This document shows, one piece after another, positions 1 through 8,769 of a DNA stretch of 35,784 bases. The stretch is from assembly GCF_023227905.1 (NCBI RefSeq), contig NZ_JALOCF010000051.1, positions 1 to 35,784 on the forward strand, in the 5' to 3' direction. Source of the stretch: Methylobacter sp. Lineage in GTDB: Bacteria; Pseudomonadota; Gammaproteobacteria; Methylococcales; Methylomonadaceae. The notes beneath the pieces were generated by a model. The model was given only the letters and a program-made list of their open reading frames with translations. It was not told the DNA's origin and did not search any database. Every line of letters starts with the position of its first letter. Within the stretch, counting starts at the first letter, position 1. Position numbers and translations under genes: made by a program.

Positions 1-59
1 TTAACATTTTTTATTAAAGTGTCGCTGCCGCGACGGTTTATTTTTAATCGGGTTCTCGC

Positions 60-345
60 ACCCGAGGGCGAGTTACTTTCTTTTGCTTCGCCAAAAGAAA
101 GTAACCAAAGAAAAGGCGACCCCGGTTGCCGCTTAGTTCACTCGGCACATCCTTGTGCCTCGCCCTGTGGGTGCTACGCATGCAAACCGGCTATCCTGCC
201 GATTTGTCCTGTGCTCCTCGCTTTTGTCGAGGGTCAAGAAGGGGCTCCTGCCCCTCTGCTGACGTGCGGCATCCCTGCCGCACCCCTTAACGGGCTATTC
301 TCGACAAAAGCTCCGGTGCTCGGCGCGGCATACGGGACAAAAATC
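60..345. repeat. Interspersed hairpin repeat element
   Basis: The block contains a perfect 14-bp inverted repeat (72-85 with 92-105, loop CTTCGC) built on GTTACTTTCTTTTG. A second 12-bp inverted pair, GCTTTTGTCGAG at 220-231 and CTCGACAAAAGC at 300-311, frames a GC-rich segment. Open reading frames across it have no protein-like character. Similar GTTACTTTC/GAAAGTAAC palindromes are common interspersed repeats in gammaproteobacteria, which is general knowledge and not tested here. It could also end transcription arriving from before the window. Confidence 0.65.
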
Positions 346-376
346 ATCCGTGCGTAACATCAGTTATTAGAAGGAA

Positions 377-400
377 TAATTAACAACAAGTTGTTAATTA
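377..400. promoter_or_regulatory. 24-bp perfect palindrome upstream of metal efflux operon (operator candidate)
   Basis: Arms TAATTAACAAC (377-387) and GTTGTTAATTA (390-400) are perfect inverted repeats separated by AA. The site lies 26 bp before the first ATG of the efflux operon and lacks a following T-run, so a dimeric repressor or activator site fits better than a terminator. The cognate regulator is not in the window, so the identity of the binding protein is open. Confidence 0.55.
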
Positions 401-426
401 CAATTTAATGGCATAGCATTGTTTCC

Positions 427-825
427 ATGCTTACAACATTACGTAAATTTACCGTTATCTTTCTGGCAATACTGCAATTGATTGCACCGTTGGTGCATGC
501 GCATGCCGGAGAGAAAACTTCAGATTTGGGACTGCATGTCCCCGGTCTTGAAAGGTATGGCATTAAGCATGACACCCTGATGTCTTCGGCAGTCAATTAT
601 GATTTTCATGTTGACGGCATCATAGTGGGCGTCGATGCCGGCATGAAAGACAATCAGTCTAATGCCGTTGTGGATTCGGATGACAGCCACTATCCGCATC
701 AGCAGGCTGCCACCGTTAAAACCACGCTATCCCCTTTTGATGCCAATTTCTCTCCGCAAACAGCACAGTTTGTTTGCCGGTTGCTTATTCCATCGCTATC
801 CCCTCGCGCGCCTCCCGCTCAATAA
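427..825 (+). CDS. Small exported protein heading the metal-efflux operon
   Basis: This is a 132-residue protein with an N-terminal signal peptide (basic MLTTLRK, hydrophobic core, likely cleavage after HAHA around residue 27). The mature part has scattered His and Asp residues (DSDDSHYPH near 85-91) and a Pro-rich tail ending SPRAPPAQ. I do not recognise a named domain. Small exported proteins of this kind often precede czcCBA-type operons (for example CzcI-like proteins), so a periplasmic metal-related accessory role is an inference from position and composition. The start at 427 lacks a clear Shine-Dalgarno sequence. A 105-bp gap separates it from the next gene, and the palindrome at 377-400 lies just upstream. 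Confidence 0.6.
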   Translation: MLTTLRKFTVIFLAILQLIAPLVHAHAGEKTSDLGLHVPGLERYGIKHDTLMSSAVNYDFHVDGIIVGVDAGMKDNQSNAVVDSDDSHYPHQQAATVKTTLSPFDANFSPQTAQFVCRLLIPSLSPRAPPAQ

Positions 826-930
826 TCCCCATTTTTGTATCGATGTTGCCCTGTAATATCGGTATGCAGTTGTACGTTACTTTTTTATAAAAATTATAAA
901 ACGCGGTTAGCACCGCATCGAGTCCGACTT

Positions 931-2205
931 ATGTTTTTTTTGAACCTTTCCAGAAGGCTCATCCCTCAGTTCCTGCTAGGGAATATGGTTTTTTTTGCGG
1001 CGATAACGCTCAGCTTTGCCGATTCGGAATACGTTGTCGAACATCATGACCCGATCGAGAGCGACACAACGTTAAGCGTGTCAAAAGTCGTCGATTTAAC
1101 GCTGGAGAAATATCCGGATGCGACCTGGCTTAACTCTCTGGAAGAAGAAGCGGCGGCGCTAGCGCAAAGAGGCGATAGCTGGACAGCCGGCGCATCGCTA
1201 GCCGGGCTTCGTTTTCAGGAAGCGACCAGCGGTACCTTGCATTATATTGATGCCGCAGTGGAGGTGCCGTTATGGAATATAGGCCAGCGCGATGCCGAAC
1301 AAAAAACGGCAAAGCTGGCTCAAAGCAGCACCCTATCGCAGGCGGAAGCGGTCAAGCTACGCGTGGCGGGACTGGTCAGAGGGGCTTTATGGAATATGGC
1401 ACTGGCCGGATTAAGTTATGAACAGGCAAAAATCGAGCTCGATATCACGGATCAGTTAGTAGCCAAAGTGCAGCGGCGCGTTGAGCTGGGCGATTTGCCC
1501 AGAGCCGATTTATTGCTGGCGCAATCGGAGTCGCTGCAAAAACGCTCGGCGGTAACTCAAGCTGAAGCCGAGTTAATGCATGCCCGCAAACGTTATACCA
1601 GCATCACGCAAATGACCAAAGTACCCGGCGATTACCAGGAAAAGCTGGTTGAGCTAACCGAGATTCAGCAAAACCATCCGGCTTTGGCGGCCCTTAACAG
1701 CCAGATCGAACGCAAACAGGCGGAGCTTAATGCGATTAAATTGACGGGCTCCGGCCAGACTAACGTCGCGGTCGGCATCAACAGCGACCGGTTCACCAAC
1801 GATCCCCGCAGCAACATGACGGAAAGCTTCAACATCGGCGTGACTGTGCCTTTCGGCGGCAGCGCGCATCTGGCGCCGCAGGTTGCCGCCGTTAATGTCG
1901 AGCTCAATAAACTGATTGCAGAACGTGAGCAATTATTCCGCGATCTGGAACAGGCGCATCACGAAGCTGAGCATAACCTGGAAGTCAATCGGGTCGAGCT
2001 GGGTATCGCCAATGAATTAAAGCAGGTGGCCGAAGACCATTTCAAAATGACCCAGGCAAGCTTTTCGGTCGGGGAAATTAACCTGATGGATTTGTTAAGG
2101 ATCCAGTCCAGAACCCAGCAAGCGGTATTAAATGCCAAGCAGCGGTCGGTCATGTTGCAGCGCGACATAGCGCTTTATAACCAGGCTGTAGGAGTTACGC
2201 CATGA
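931..2205 (+). CDS. TolC-family outer membrane factor of heavy-metal RND efflux (CzcC/CusC-like)
   Basis: This should form the outer-membrane exit duct of a tripartite efflux pump. The protein has the long amphipathic helices of the outer membrane efflux protein family, including a segment starting LRVAGLVRGALWNMAL and a C-terminal repeat around SVGEINLMDLLRIQSR, which is typical of TolC-like proteins. The frame is open from 835, but I choose ATG 931: it gives a signal peptide with an Arg-Arg n-region and a hydrophobic stretch ending LSFA. This yields about 424 residues, normal for CzcC. An alternative ATG at 985 would remove the basic n-region. The stop overlaps the next start by ATGA, so translation is probably coupled to the adaptor gene. 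Confidence 0.88.
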   Translation: MFFLNLSRRLIPQFLLGNMVFFAAITLSFADSEYVVEHHDPIESDTTLSVSKVVDLTLEKYPDATWLNSLEEEAAALAQRGDSWTAGASLAGLRFQEATSGTLHYIDAAVEVPLWNIGQRDAEQKTAKLAQSSTLSQAEAVKLRVAGLVRGALWNMALAGLSYEQAKIELDITDQLVAKVQRRVELGDLPRADLLLAQSESLQKRSAVTQAEAELMHARKRYTSITQMTKVPGDYQEKLVELTEIQQNHPALAALNSQIERKQAELNAIKLTGSGQTNVAVGINSDRFTNDPRSNMTESFNIGVTVPFGGSAHLAPQVAAVNVELNKLIAEREQLFRDLEQAHHEAEHNLEVNRVELGIANELKQVAEDHFKMTQASFSVGEINLMDLLRIQSRTQQAVLNAKQRSVMLQRDIALYNQAVGVTP

Positions 2206-3311
2206 GAATATTTATCGTCCGTGCTGCAATGCTGTTGTTGCTAAGCGTAATCGGTTTAGGCGGTTATGCCGCTGAAAATGTCATTCAAATTTCACAGGAA
2301 AATCTTGATGCCCTCGGCGTGAAACTGGGCAAGCTGGAACCTGTTACGCAATTTCCGGTGCTATCCGCTCCAGCTAAAGTGGTGATTCCGCCGGCGCAGG
2401 AATACATCGTCAGCACATCGCAGGGCGGAGTTATTGAAAAACTGAATGCGGCGGTCGGCGATAAAGTCGCCAAAGGGCAGGTTTTAGCCCAACTGAACAG
2501 TCCGGACCTGCTGACGCTACAGCGGGAATACCTTAAAGCTGACAGCGCTCTGCAGCTGGCTTCGGCAATTTACCAGCGGGATAAAAAGCTGCTACAGGAA
2601 GGCGTGATTGCCGACCGGCGCTGGCAGGAAACCAGCAGCGAATACCATTCCGCTGTTTCCGAGGCGGATGAACACAGGCAATTGCTGGAAATTGCCGGAA
2701 TGACGGTCGGTGAGGTTGAGAACTTCCGCAAGACGCACCGCTTGACCCGGCAGCTCAATATCCGCGCGCCCATTGCCGGTGTGGTCATGGAGCGTTTGGT
2801 CGTGGTCGGGACGCATATCGACATCATGGAGCCGCTATTCCGCATCGCCAACCTGGATGAGCTTTGGCTGGAAATCGCCATTCCTCAGGAACGCGTGGGC
2901 GACATTAAAATCGGAGACCGGGTGCTGATCGATAACTCCGATGTCAGTGCAAAAATCACCCTGTTGGGGCAAAGCGTCAATCCTGAAAACCAATCAATTC
3001 TGGCTAGGGCGATCCTACAAAAGCACAATCTGGAGTCTTTACGGGCCGGGCAGCGGCTCAATACCCGGATTATCCAGTCTAGCGACAAGGCGGCGTTTAA
3101 AATCCCTAATACCGCCATTGCCCAAAACGAAGGCAAAGCTTTTATCTTTGTCCGTACGCAACAGGGATTTGCGGTGACTCCGGTCACCGTCGTCGGCAAA
3201 CAGGATAACGATTCGGTTATCAGCGGAGAGTTCGCCGGCAACGAAGACATCGCCGTCCAGGGCGCGGTTGCGCTCAAAGCCAACTGGCTGGGGCTGGGGA
3301 GCGACGAGTAA
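2202..3311 (+). CDS. RND efflux periplasmic adaptor (CzcB/CusB-like membrane fusion protein)
   Basis: This 369-residue protein is the periplasmic adaptor that links the inner-membrane pump to the outer-membrane duct. It opens with a signal peptide (MRIFIVRAAMLLLLSVIGL, cleavage near GGYAA). The split lipoyl or barrel-sandwich domain is visible in QGGVIEKLNAAVGDKVAKGQ and, after the helical hairpin, in IRAPIAGVVMERLVVVGTHI. Beta-barrel and membrane-proximal segments follow. I see no added N-terminal metal-binding domain, and Met residues are few, unlike CusB. The start overlaps the upstream stop, and the last base of its TAA is shared with the pump ATG, so the three genes are translationally coupled. 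Confidence 0.9.
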   Translation: MRIFIVRAAMLLLLSVIGLGGYAAENVIQISQENLDALGVKLGKLEPVTQFPVLSAPAKVVIPPAQEYIVSTSQGGVIEKLNAAVGDKVAKGQVLAQLNSPDLLTLQREYLKADSALQLASAIYQRDKKLLQEGVIADRRWQETSSEYHSAVSEADEHRQLLEIAGMTVGEVENFRKTHRLTRQLNIRAPIAGVVMERLVVVGTHIDIMEPLFRIANLDELWLEIAIPQERVGDIKIGDRVLIDNSDVSAKITLLGQSVNPENQSILARAILQKHNLESLRAGQRLNTRIIQSSDKAAFKIPNTAIAQNEGKAFIFVRTQQGFAVTPVTVVGKQDNDSVISGEFAGNEDIAVQGAVALKANWLGLGSDE

Positions 3312-6300
3312 TGGCTAACCTGATTCGTTTTGCGCTGGGCCAGCGGCTGATGATGCTGCTGCTGGTCGGCCTGCTGGCAGGCGGCGGCTATTACGCCTTT
3401 AAGAACATTCCGATCGACGCCTTTCCGGAAGTGTCGCCGACGCAGGTCAAGATTATCGTCAAAGCGCCCGGCATGACGCCTGAAGAAGTTGAAGCGAGGA
3501 TTACCGCGCCGATCGAAGTCGAGCTGCTGGGCATTCCGCACCAAACCATGCTGCGCTCCATCGCCAAATACGCGCTGACCGATATTACCGTCGATTTTGA
3601 AGAAGGCACCGATATTTACTGGGCGCGCCAGCAAATTGCCGAGCGCTTGAATACGATGTGGGGCGATCTGCCCGCGGGTGTCGAAGGCGGCATCGCGCCG
3701 ATGACCACGCCGTTAGGCGAAATGTTCATGTTCAACGTCGAAGGCGGCGGCTTAAGCTTGATGGAACGCCGCAGCTTATTGGACTGGGTGATACGGCCTG
3801 CGCTGCGGACGGTGCCCGGCGTTGCCGATGTCAATTCATTGGGGGGCATGGTCAGAAGCTTTGAGGTCATGCCCGATAATATCCGGATGTCGGCCAGAAA
3901 CATCAGCATGGCCCAACTGACAAGCGCATTGGAAAACAATAATCGCAATGACGGCGCAGGTCGCATGACCGACGGCGAAGAGGCCCTGATCGTCCGGGCC
4001 GAAGGCCGCATCAAGACCCTGGACGATGTCGGCGTCATCGTGGTCGGCAACAAAAACGGCATTCCGATTACCGTCGCCGATGTCGCCACCATCAAAATCG
4101 GCGCGCTGACCCGCTACGGCGCCGTCAGTAAGAATGGCGAAGGGGAAGCGGTTACCGGGCTGGTGCTGAGTTTGCGCGGCGCGAATGCCCGGCAAACCAT
4201 CGCCGGCATAGAGGAAAAATTGGCTGAAATCAGCCCCGGTTTTCCTAAAGGCGTTGAAACCAAGGTTTTCTACAATCGCGGCAACCTGGTGGACAAGGCG
4301 GTGGACACGGTTTTGCACGCCCTGCTGGAAGCCATCGCGCTGGTCATCATTCTGCTGATCCTGTTTTTAGGCAATTTGCGCGCCGCATTGGTTGTCGCGC
4401 TGGCCTTGCCGCTGGCGGCGCTTTTCACCTTTATTTTGATGAACTATATGGGCATGTCCGCCAACCTGATGAGTTTGGGCGGTCTGGCGATTGCGATCGG
4501 CATGCTGGTTGATGCCGCCGTGGTGGTAGTGGAAAACCTGATCACCCATTTGGCGCATGCCGAAAAAGCCCAGCGCCTGCCGCGTCTGCATGTGATTTAC
4601 CGGGCCACCCGCGAAGTTGCGGCACCCGTGGTGTCCGGCATCCTGATTATCATCATCGTGTTTTTACCGCTGCTGACCTTGCAGGGGCTGGAAGGCAAGT
4701 TATTTACGCCGGTGGCTTTGACCATCGTATTTGCGCTCAGCGGCTCCTTGGTGCTGTCGCTGACGGTAATTCCGGTGATCGCCTCTTACCTGTTGAAAGA
4801 GGTATCGCACGAAGAACCCTGGCTGCCCAGACAGTTGCAAAAACTTTATCAGCCCGCTTTAGTCTGGTGTATTGCCAACAGCAAAAAGGTATTCATTGGC
4901 GCTGGCTCGCTGTTGGTTCTGACCGCGCTGGTCTTTACCCAGATTGGCAGCACTTTTATGCCGACTCTGGATGAAGGCGACATCATTCTGCAATTGGAGA
5001 AACTGCCGTCGATTACGCTGGACCAGTCCGTGGCCCTGGATATTCAAGTGCAGAAAAACTTGCGCAAAAATATTCCGGAAATCATCGATATCGTCGCCCG
5101 CGTCGGCTCCGACGAGTTAGGGCTCGATCCGATGAGCCTGAACGACACCGATACGTTTTTGATACTCAAGCCCAAAAACGAATGGCGCATGGACAGCAAG
5201 GAGCAATTGCAGGATGAGATCCGCAAAGTCATGGCGCAAACGCCGGGCATTGCCTTTCAGTTTACCCAGCCGATTGAGATGCGCGTCTCGGAAATGCTGA
5301 CCGGAACAAGAGGCGACGTGGCCGTCAAATTGTTCGGCACCGATCTGGCCGTGCTCAATGAAAAGGCGAAGCAAATAGCGGACTTGCTGAGCAATATCAC
5401 CGGCTCCAGCGATGTCTTCGTCAAGCAGAATGAGGGCATGCAATTTTTGCAGTTGACCATCGACAAATCGGCGGCAGGGCGCTTGGGCCTGGACAGCGAT
5501 AGCATCGAAACGCTGCTGCGGGCGCAAATAGAAGGCCTGAAGCTGGGCATAGTCCAGGAAGGCATCAAGCGCACGCCGTTGATTTTGCGCGGCGACAGCA
5601 ATACCGCCACGTTTGACAACCTGCAAATCACCTTGCCGGATGGCGGACAGGTGCCGGTCACAGCGGTTGCCAAAATAGAAAAAGTGGAAGGCGTGGTATC
5701 GGTGGGCCGGGAGCATGGCCAGCGCTTTGTGGTCATCACCAGCAACGTGCTGAACCGCGATTTGGTCGGTTTTGTCGACGAAGCGCGCAAGGCCGTTGCC
5801 GAGAAAATCGAATTGCCGACCGGTTACACCGTTGAATTCGGCGGCCAGTTCGAAAACCAGCAACGCGCTGCGGCGACATTGTCGGTGGTGGTGCCGGTGT
5901 CGCTGGGCTTGATCTTCTTATTGTTGTTTTCAACATTCGGCTCGATTCGCCAAGCCGTATTGGTGCTGTCCAATATCCCGCTGGCAATGGTCGGCGGCGT
6001 GTTTGCGTTGTGGTTATCCGGCGAGTATTTGTCGGTACCGGCATCGGTCGGTTTTATCGCGCTGCTGGGGATTGCCGTGCTGAACGGCGTGGTCATGGTC
6101 AGTTATTTTAACCAGCTGATAGCAACCGGCATGGACCTGGTTAAGGTGGTGCTGGTCGGCTCGTCCCGGCGTCTGCGCCCGGTGCTGATGACCGCCAGTA
6201 TTGCGGCGTTCGGCCTGATTCCGTTGCTGTTCGCAACCGGGCCGGGGTCCGAAATTCAGCGCCCGTTGGCTATCGTGGTCATCGGCGGCCTGGTGTCATC

Positions 6301-6373
6301 GACTTTTTTAACGTTATTTTTATTGCCGATTCTATTCAAATTATTCGGCTTGTCACCGGAGGCCAAGCAATGA
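3311..6373 (+). CDS. CzcA/CusA-family heavy-metal efflux RND permease
   Basis: This is the inner-membrane proton-driven pump of the operon, 1020 residues, the usual HME-RND length. Two halves each show one N-terminal helix, a porter domain and membrane-helix bundles. FPEVSPTQV and APGMTPEEVE at the start, and QPIEMRVSEMLTGTRGD in the second half, are family hallmarks. The TM4 proton-relay region reads AIAIGMLVDAAVVVVEN with D401 (nt 4511). It carries DAA as in CusA and not DGAVV as in CzcA, while the porter region looks CzcA-like. Where CusA has substrate-path Met residues (near GMTVADVQ and GGAMVGE) this protein has GLDSDS and LKLGIV. The alignment is from memory. Copper versus divalent-metal export therefore cannot be assigned. 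The stop overlaps the DUF3240 start. Confidence 0.93.
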   Translation: MANLIRFALGQRLMMLLLVGLLAGGGYYAFKNIPIDAFPEVSPTQVKIIVKAPGMTPEEVEARITAPIEVELLGIPHQTMLRSIAKYALTDITVDFEEGTDIYWARQQIAERLNTMWGDLPAGVEGGIAPMTTPLGEMFMFNVEGGGLSLMERRSLLDWVIRPALRTVPGVADVNSLGGMVRSFEVMPDNIRMSARNISMAQLTSALENNNRNDGAGRMTDGEEALIVRAEGRIKTLDDVGVIVVGNKNGIPITVADVATIKIGALTRYGAVSKNGEGEAVTGLVLSLRGANARQTIAGIEEKLAEISPGFPKGVETKVFYNRGNLVDKAVDTVLHALLEAIALVIILLILFLGNLRAALVVALALPLAALFTFILMNYMGMSANLMSLGGLAIAIGMLVDAAVVVVENLITHLAHAEKAQRLPRLHVIYRATREVAAPVVSGILIIIIVFLPLLTLQGLEGKLFTPVALTIVFALSGSLVLSLTVIPVIASYLLKEVSHEEPWLPRQLQKLYQPALVWCIANSKKVFIGAGSLLVLTALVFTQIGSTFMPTLDEGDIILQLEKLPSITLDQSVALDIQVQKNLRKNIPEIIDIVARVGSDELGLDPMSLNDTDTFLILKPKNEWRMDSKEQLQDEIRKVMAQTPGIAFQFTQPIEMRVSEMLTGTRGDVAVKLFGTDLAVLNEKAKQIADLLSNITGSSDVFVKQNEGMQFLQLTIDKSAAGRLGLDSDSIETLLRAQIEGLKLGIVQEGIKRTPLILRGDSNTATFDNLQITLPDGGQVPVTAVAKIEKVEGVVSVGREHGQRFVVITSNVLNRDLVGFVDEARKAVAEKIELPTGYTVEFGGQFENQQRAAATLSVVVPVSLGLIFLLLFSTFGSIRQAVLVLSNIPLAMVGGVFALWLSGEYLSVPASVGFIALLGIAVLNGVVMVSYFNQLIATGMDLVKVVLVGSSRRLRPVLMTASIAAFGLIPLLFATGPGSEIQRPLAIVVIGGLVSSTFLTLFLLPILFKLFGLSPEAKQ

Positions 6374-6675
6374 ACACCAAGGAATATTTAATCACTCTTA
6401 ACGTGCCGATCAGCCTGGAAGAAGCGGTGGTCGATAGCCTGTTGATGCTGGAATCGGAGCACGGTTTCAGCAGTTTCCCGGTCAGTTCCCACGACCATAA
6501 AAATGAAGGCCTGTCGCTGGCAGAGCAGGTGACCGGACGGCAGAAAAAAGTCCGTTTCCAGATGTACGTGCCGGAGCAGGGCTTGGCCCAATTATTGGAT
6601 CAACTAAGAGCGGAGTTTTCCGGCTCGGGGATCAGATACTGGGTGCTGCCGGTGGCTGAGAATGGGTTTATTTAG
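6370..6675 (+). CDS. DUF3240 family protein, PII-like fold candidate
   Basis: This 101-residue soluble protein resembles DUF3240. Characteristic segments are LEEAVVDSLL, GFSSFPVSSHDH, LSLAEQVTGRQKKVRFQ and the C-terminal RYWVLPVAENGFI. Members are repeatedly found as the last gene of czcCBA-like operons, as here, with an ATGA overlap to the pump gene. The predicted ferredoxin-like or PII-like fold suggests a trimeric sensor or modulator that could bind metal or a nucleotide and act on the pump. That role is inference; the function of the family is not established to my knowledge. Confidence 0.82.
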   Translation: MNTKEYLITLNVPISLEEAVVDSLLMLESEHGFSSFPVSSHDHKNEGLSLAEQVTGRQKKVRFQMYVPEQGLAQLLDQLRAEFSGSGIRYWVLPVAENGFI

Positions 6676-6795
6676 AGTGTTCCTGTGAAGTAGAGCCGCC
6701 CTATGAAGGCGACATTGCAGGCCGGAATAAATCCGCCCAAGCGCAACGACGGATGGATATTTCCGGCATTCGTGCTATTCAGGACGTTGGAAATT

Positions 6796-6828
6796 AGACC
6801 TTCCAGGTTTCTAAAACCTGGAAGGTCT
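6796..6828. terminator. Perfect 15-bp hairpin between convergent genes
   Basis: AGACCTTCCAGGTTT (6796-6810), loop CTA and AAACCTGGAAGGTCT (6814-6828) form a perfect stem. It sits between the end of the metal-efflux operon and the 3' end of gmk on the opposite strand, so it could stop transcription from both sides. The same kind of palindrome occurs as a dispersed repeat in several bacterial groups, so it may be a mobile palindromic repeat used as a terminator. Confidence 0.6.
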
Positions 6829-6850
6829 GCATACCGATATGCTTATCGTC

Positions 6851-7465
6851 CTACGCAAGCAGTGAAGTTAATAAAGGCCGCAGATTATGCAATTGGCGTT
6901 GCTTAGTCAGCCTGTTGGCGATGACGATGCTTTTCAGCTCGGTCAATGCCTGCTCGAACACGTCGTTGACGACCAGATAATCGAATTCGTTGTAGTGACT
7001 CATTTCGGTTACCGCATCGCGCATCCGGCGGGCAATAATCTCTTCGCCATCCTGTCCCCGGTTTCTGAGGCGCTCGAATAGAACTTCCGTCGATGGCGGC
7101 AGGATAAAAATGGAAAGACTGTCAGGCAGCAGTTTTTTAATTTGCTCAGCGCCCTGCCAATCGATTTCAAGAACCACATCCAAACCCCGGTTCAAGTTTT
7201 CTTCGACGGTTTGCTGCGCTGTGCCATAGAAATTATCGAATACCTGGGCATGTTCAAGAAATGCCTGTTCTTCCTGCATGACTTGAAATTCTGCGACGCT
7301 GACAAAGTAATAATCCTGACCATGAGCTTCGCCGGGCCGCATCTTACGAGTAGTATGGGACACCGATACGGTCAGGCCATCCAAATCGGCAACCAGTTGT
7401 TTAACCAGGCTGGTTTTGCCGGCGCCGGACGGGGCGGAAATAATATAAAGTTTGCCGATGTTCAT
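6851..7465 (-). CDS. gmk: Guanylate kinase
   Basis: The enzyme phosphorylates GMP to GDP with ATP in purine nucleotide metabolism in the cytosol. The protein has 204 residues from ATG 7465, the usual length. A TTG start at 7480 is possible but adds five residues not typical of the family. The P-loop is SGAGKTSLV (residues about 13-21). The GMP-binding segment VSHTTRKMRPGEAHGQDYYF is intact, followed by LEIDWQGAEQIKK and the lid region IARRMRDA. Its usual partner rpoZ is not next to it; the upstream region carries only a regulator fragment and intergenic DNA. Confidence 0.96.
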   Translation of the reverse strand: MNIGKLYIISAPSGAGKTSLVKQLVADLDGLTVSVSHTTRKMRPGEAHGQDYYFVSVAEFQVMQEEQAFLEHAQVFDNFYGTAQQTVEENLNRGLDVVLEIDWQGAEQIKKLLPDSLSIFILPPSTEVLFERLRNRGQDGEEIIARRMRDAVTEMSHYNEFDYLVVNDVFEQALTELKSIVIANRLTKQRQLHNLRPLLTSLLA

Positions 7466-7635
7466 AAAGTTTAAGATCAAAGGGTCAAGGTCGAAGCGGA
7501 ATAGATAGAGGTTTTGATTTGTAGTGACAAATCAAAAGTCCGCATGATACAGGATGCTACCGCTTGGACAAAGTAACGGTTAGCGCTAAGGGTGCTTTTC
7601 CGGCAGAATAAATGACAGCGGCTTTCTGTCACTGA

Positions 7636-7890
7636 CTGAAACGCCTCATTAATCATAAAGCAGGATCAACGAGCTATAACCATTCGGACGTCATCCGCAA
7701 TCTTGACGGTGCAGGCAGCTTCCGCGCCAACCGGCTGCTGGACTTCGCAGGCCCGGAGTGGTTCGAATCATTCTACTACCGCACTTATTATCGGGGCGTC
7801 GGTCACGAGGATGCGGTCTGGGTGGCCTTTCCGGTAAAGGATGCCGGATCTTGGTTCGGCATATTCCGCGGTCTGGAGCATCTGATGTAG
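7636..7890 (+). pseudogene. Gene fragment resembling the sensory domain of LuxR-type HTH regulators
   Basis: An open frame runs from just after a stop at 7633 to TAG 7888, with no good start codon. Its central part reads SFRANRLLDFAGPEWFESF followed by YYRTYYRGVGHEDAVWVAFP and SWFGIFRGLE. I associate this pattern with the N-terminal half of LuxR-family helix-turn-helix regulators in alphaproteobacteria and related groups. The HTH domain is absent and the frame ends abruptly, so this is probably a relic. The surrounding stretches (7466-7635 and 7891-8103) hold nothing else I can name. Confidence 0.4.
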
Positions 7891-8103
7891 TGCAAAAACA
7901 AACAACTTCCAAGCAGGGGTTTGAAAGTTGTTGCCGTGTTGTTTGTTACCTATGAATCAACGAAACCTCGGTAATTGATCCTGTACAACTCACAGGAATA
8001 AGGAGAATGAAGCTTTTGCATGAAAGCCATGGACGGGCTGTAGTAGTGCAATGCAGAAACAGTGTAGCGGTATACCGAAAGGCCAAATCCACCCACGCTG
8101 TCG

Positions 8104-8718
8104 TTATTCGGCAATAAAATGGTTTTGATAATCGACCAAAGCCCGTCTAATCACCTCATGCGCTTCATCCCGTCCGTAAACATTGGTTATTTCGCAGGTG
8201 CTTTGTTCGCTCGGCAGTTGTTTATAGGTCAAAAAATAATGTTTCAGGCGGTTGATATAAGATTCGGGGCAGTCTGATACGTCACGCCACTGCCTGTAAA
8301 ACTCGTCGCCTTTCATGACTGCAATAATCTTGTCGTCTGCTTCTCCGTCGTCGATCAAACGAAATCCGCCGATAGGTATTGCCTGTAAAAGAATATCGCC
8401 ATGGGTCACGCTGCGCTCGCTCAAAACGCAAATATCCAGCGGGTCGCCATCACCTTTAGTAACCTGTTTGCCGGATTTTAGCGCGGCATATTCGGCAACC
8501 CGATCCGCACAGAAGGTTTGCGGAATAAACCCGTAAAGTGTCGGAACCGTGTTGGAATATTTTTGCGGCCGGTCGATTTTCAGATACCCGGTTTCTTTAT
8601 CGATTTCATATTTAACGGTATCCGACGGGACGATCTCGATAAAGGCCGTCACGATGTCCGGTGTATTGTTGCCTGGACTGATGCCATGCCAGGGATGCGC
8701 TTTATATTGTATATTCAT
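8104..8718 (-). CDS. ppa: Inorganic pyrophosphatase (class I)
   Basis: The enzyme hydrolyses pyrophosphate to phosphate, pulling biosynthetic reactions forward. The 204-residue protein has the class I metal-binding core GDGDPLDICVL (Asp90, Asp92, Asp95). Other active-site segments are KYEID near residue 37, KIDRPQKYSNTVPTLYGFIP at 47-66, DDGEADDKIIAV and the Lys-rich FLTYKQL near the C-terminus. It lies 51 bp downstream of thyA on the same strand, so the two may be co-transcribed. No strong ribosome-binding site is visible; the ATG at 8718 is the natural start for the family. Confidence 0.95.
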   Translation of the reverse strand: MNIQYKAHPWHGISPGNNTPDIVTAFIEIVPSDTVKYEIDKETGYLKIDRPQKYSNTVPTLYGFIPQTFCADRVAEYAALKSGKQVTKGDGDPLDICVLSERSVTHGDILLQAIPIGGFRLIDDGEADDKIIAVMKGDEFYRQWRDVSDCPESYINRLKHYFLTYKQLPSEQSTCEITNVYGRDEAHEVIRRALVDYQNHFIAE

Positions 8719-8769
8719 GAGTAATGGTTCTTTGTTTAAAATGTGTAATGTCTGCTCCTGTCTTGACCG

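Noticed and set aside
19..357. 112-residue open frame
   Set aside because: It runs through the nested inverted repeats and has no protein-like pattern; the repeat explains it.
4460..4560. Assignment of the pump as the copper exporter CusA
   Set aside because: The VDAA segment is suggestive, but the methionines of the CusA substrate path are not seen, so the substrate is left open.
6703..6906. 67-residue open frame upstream of gmk
   Set aside because: It covers the perfect hairpin at 6796-6828 and runs into the antisense end of gmk; there is no ribosome-binding site and no recognised sequence.
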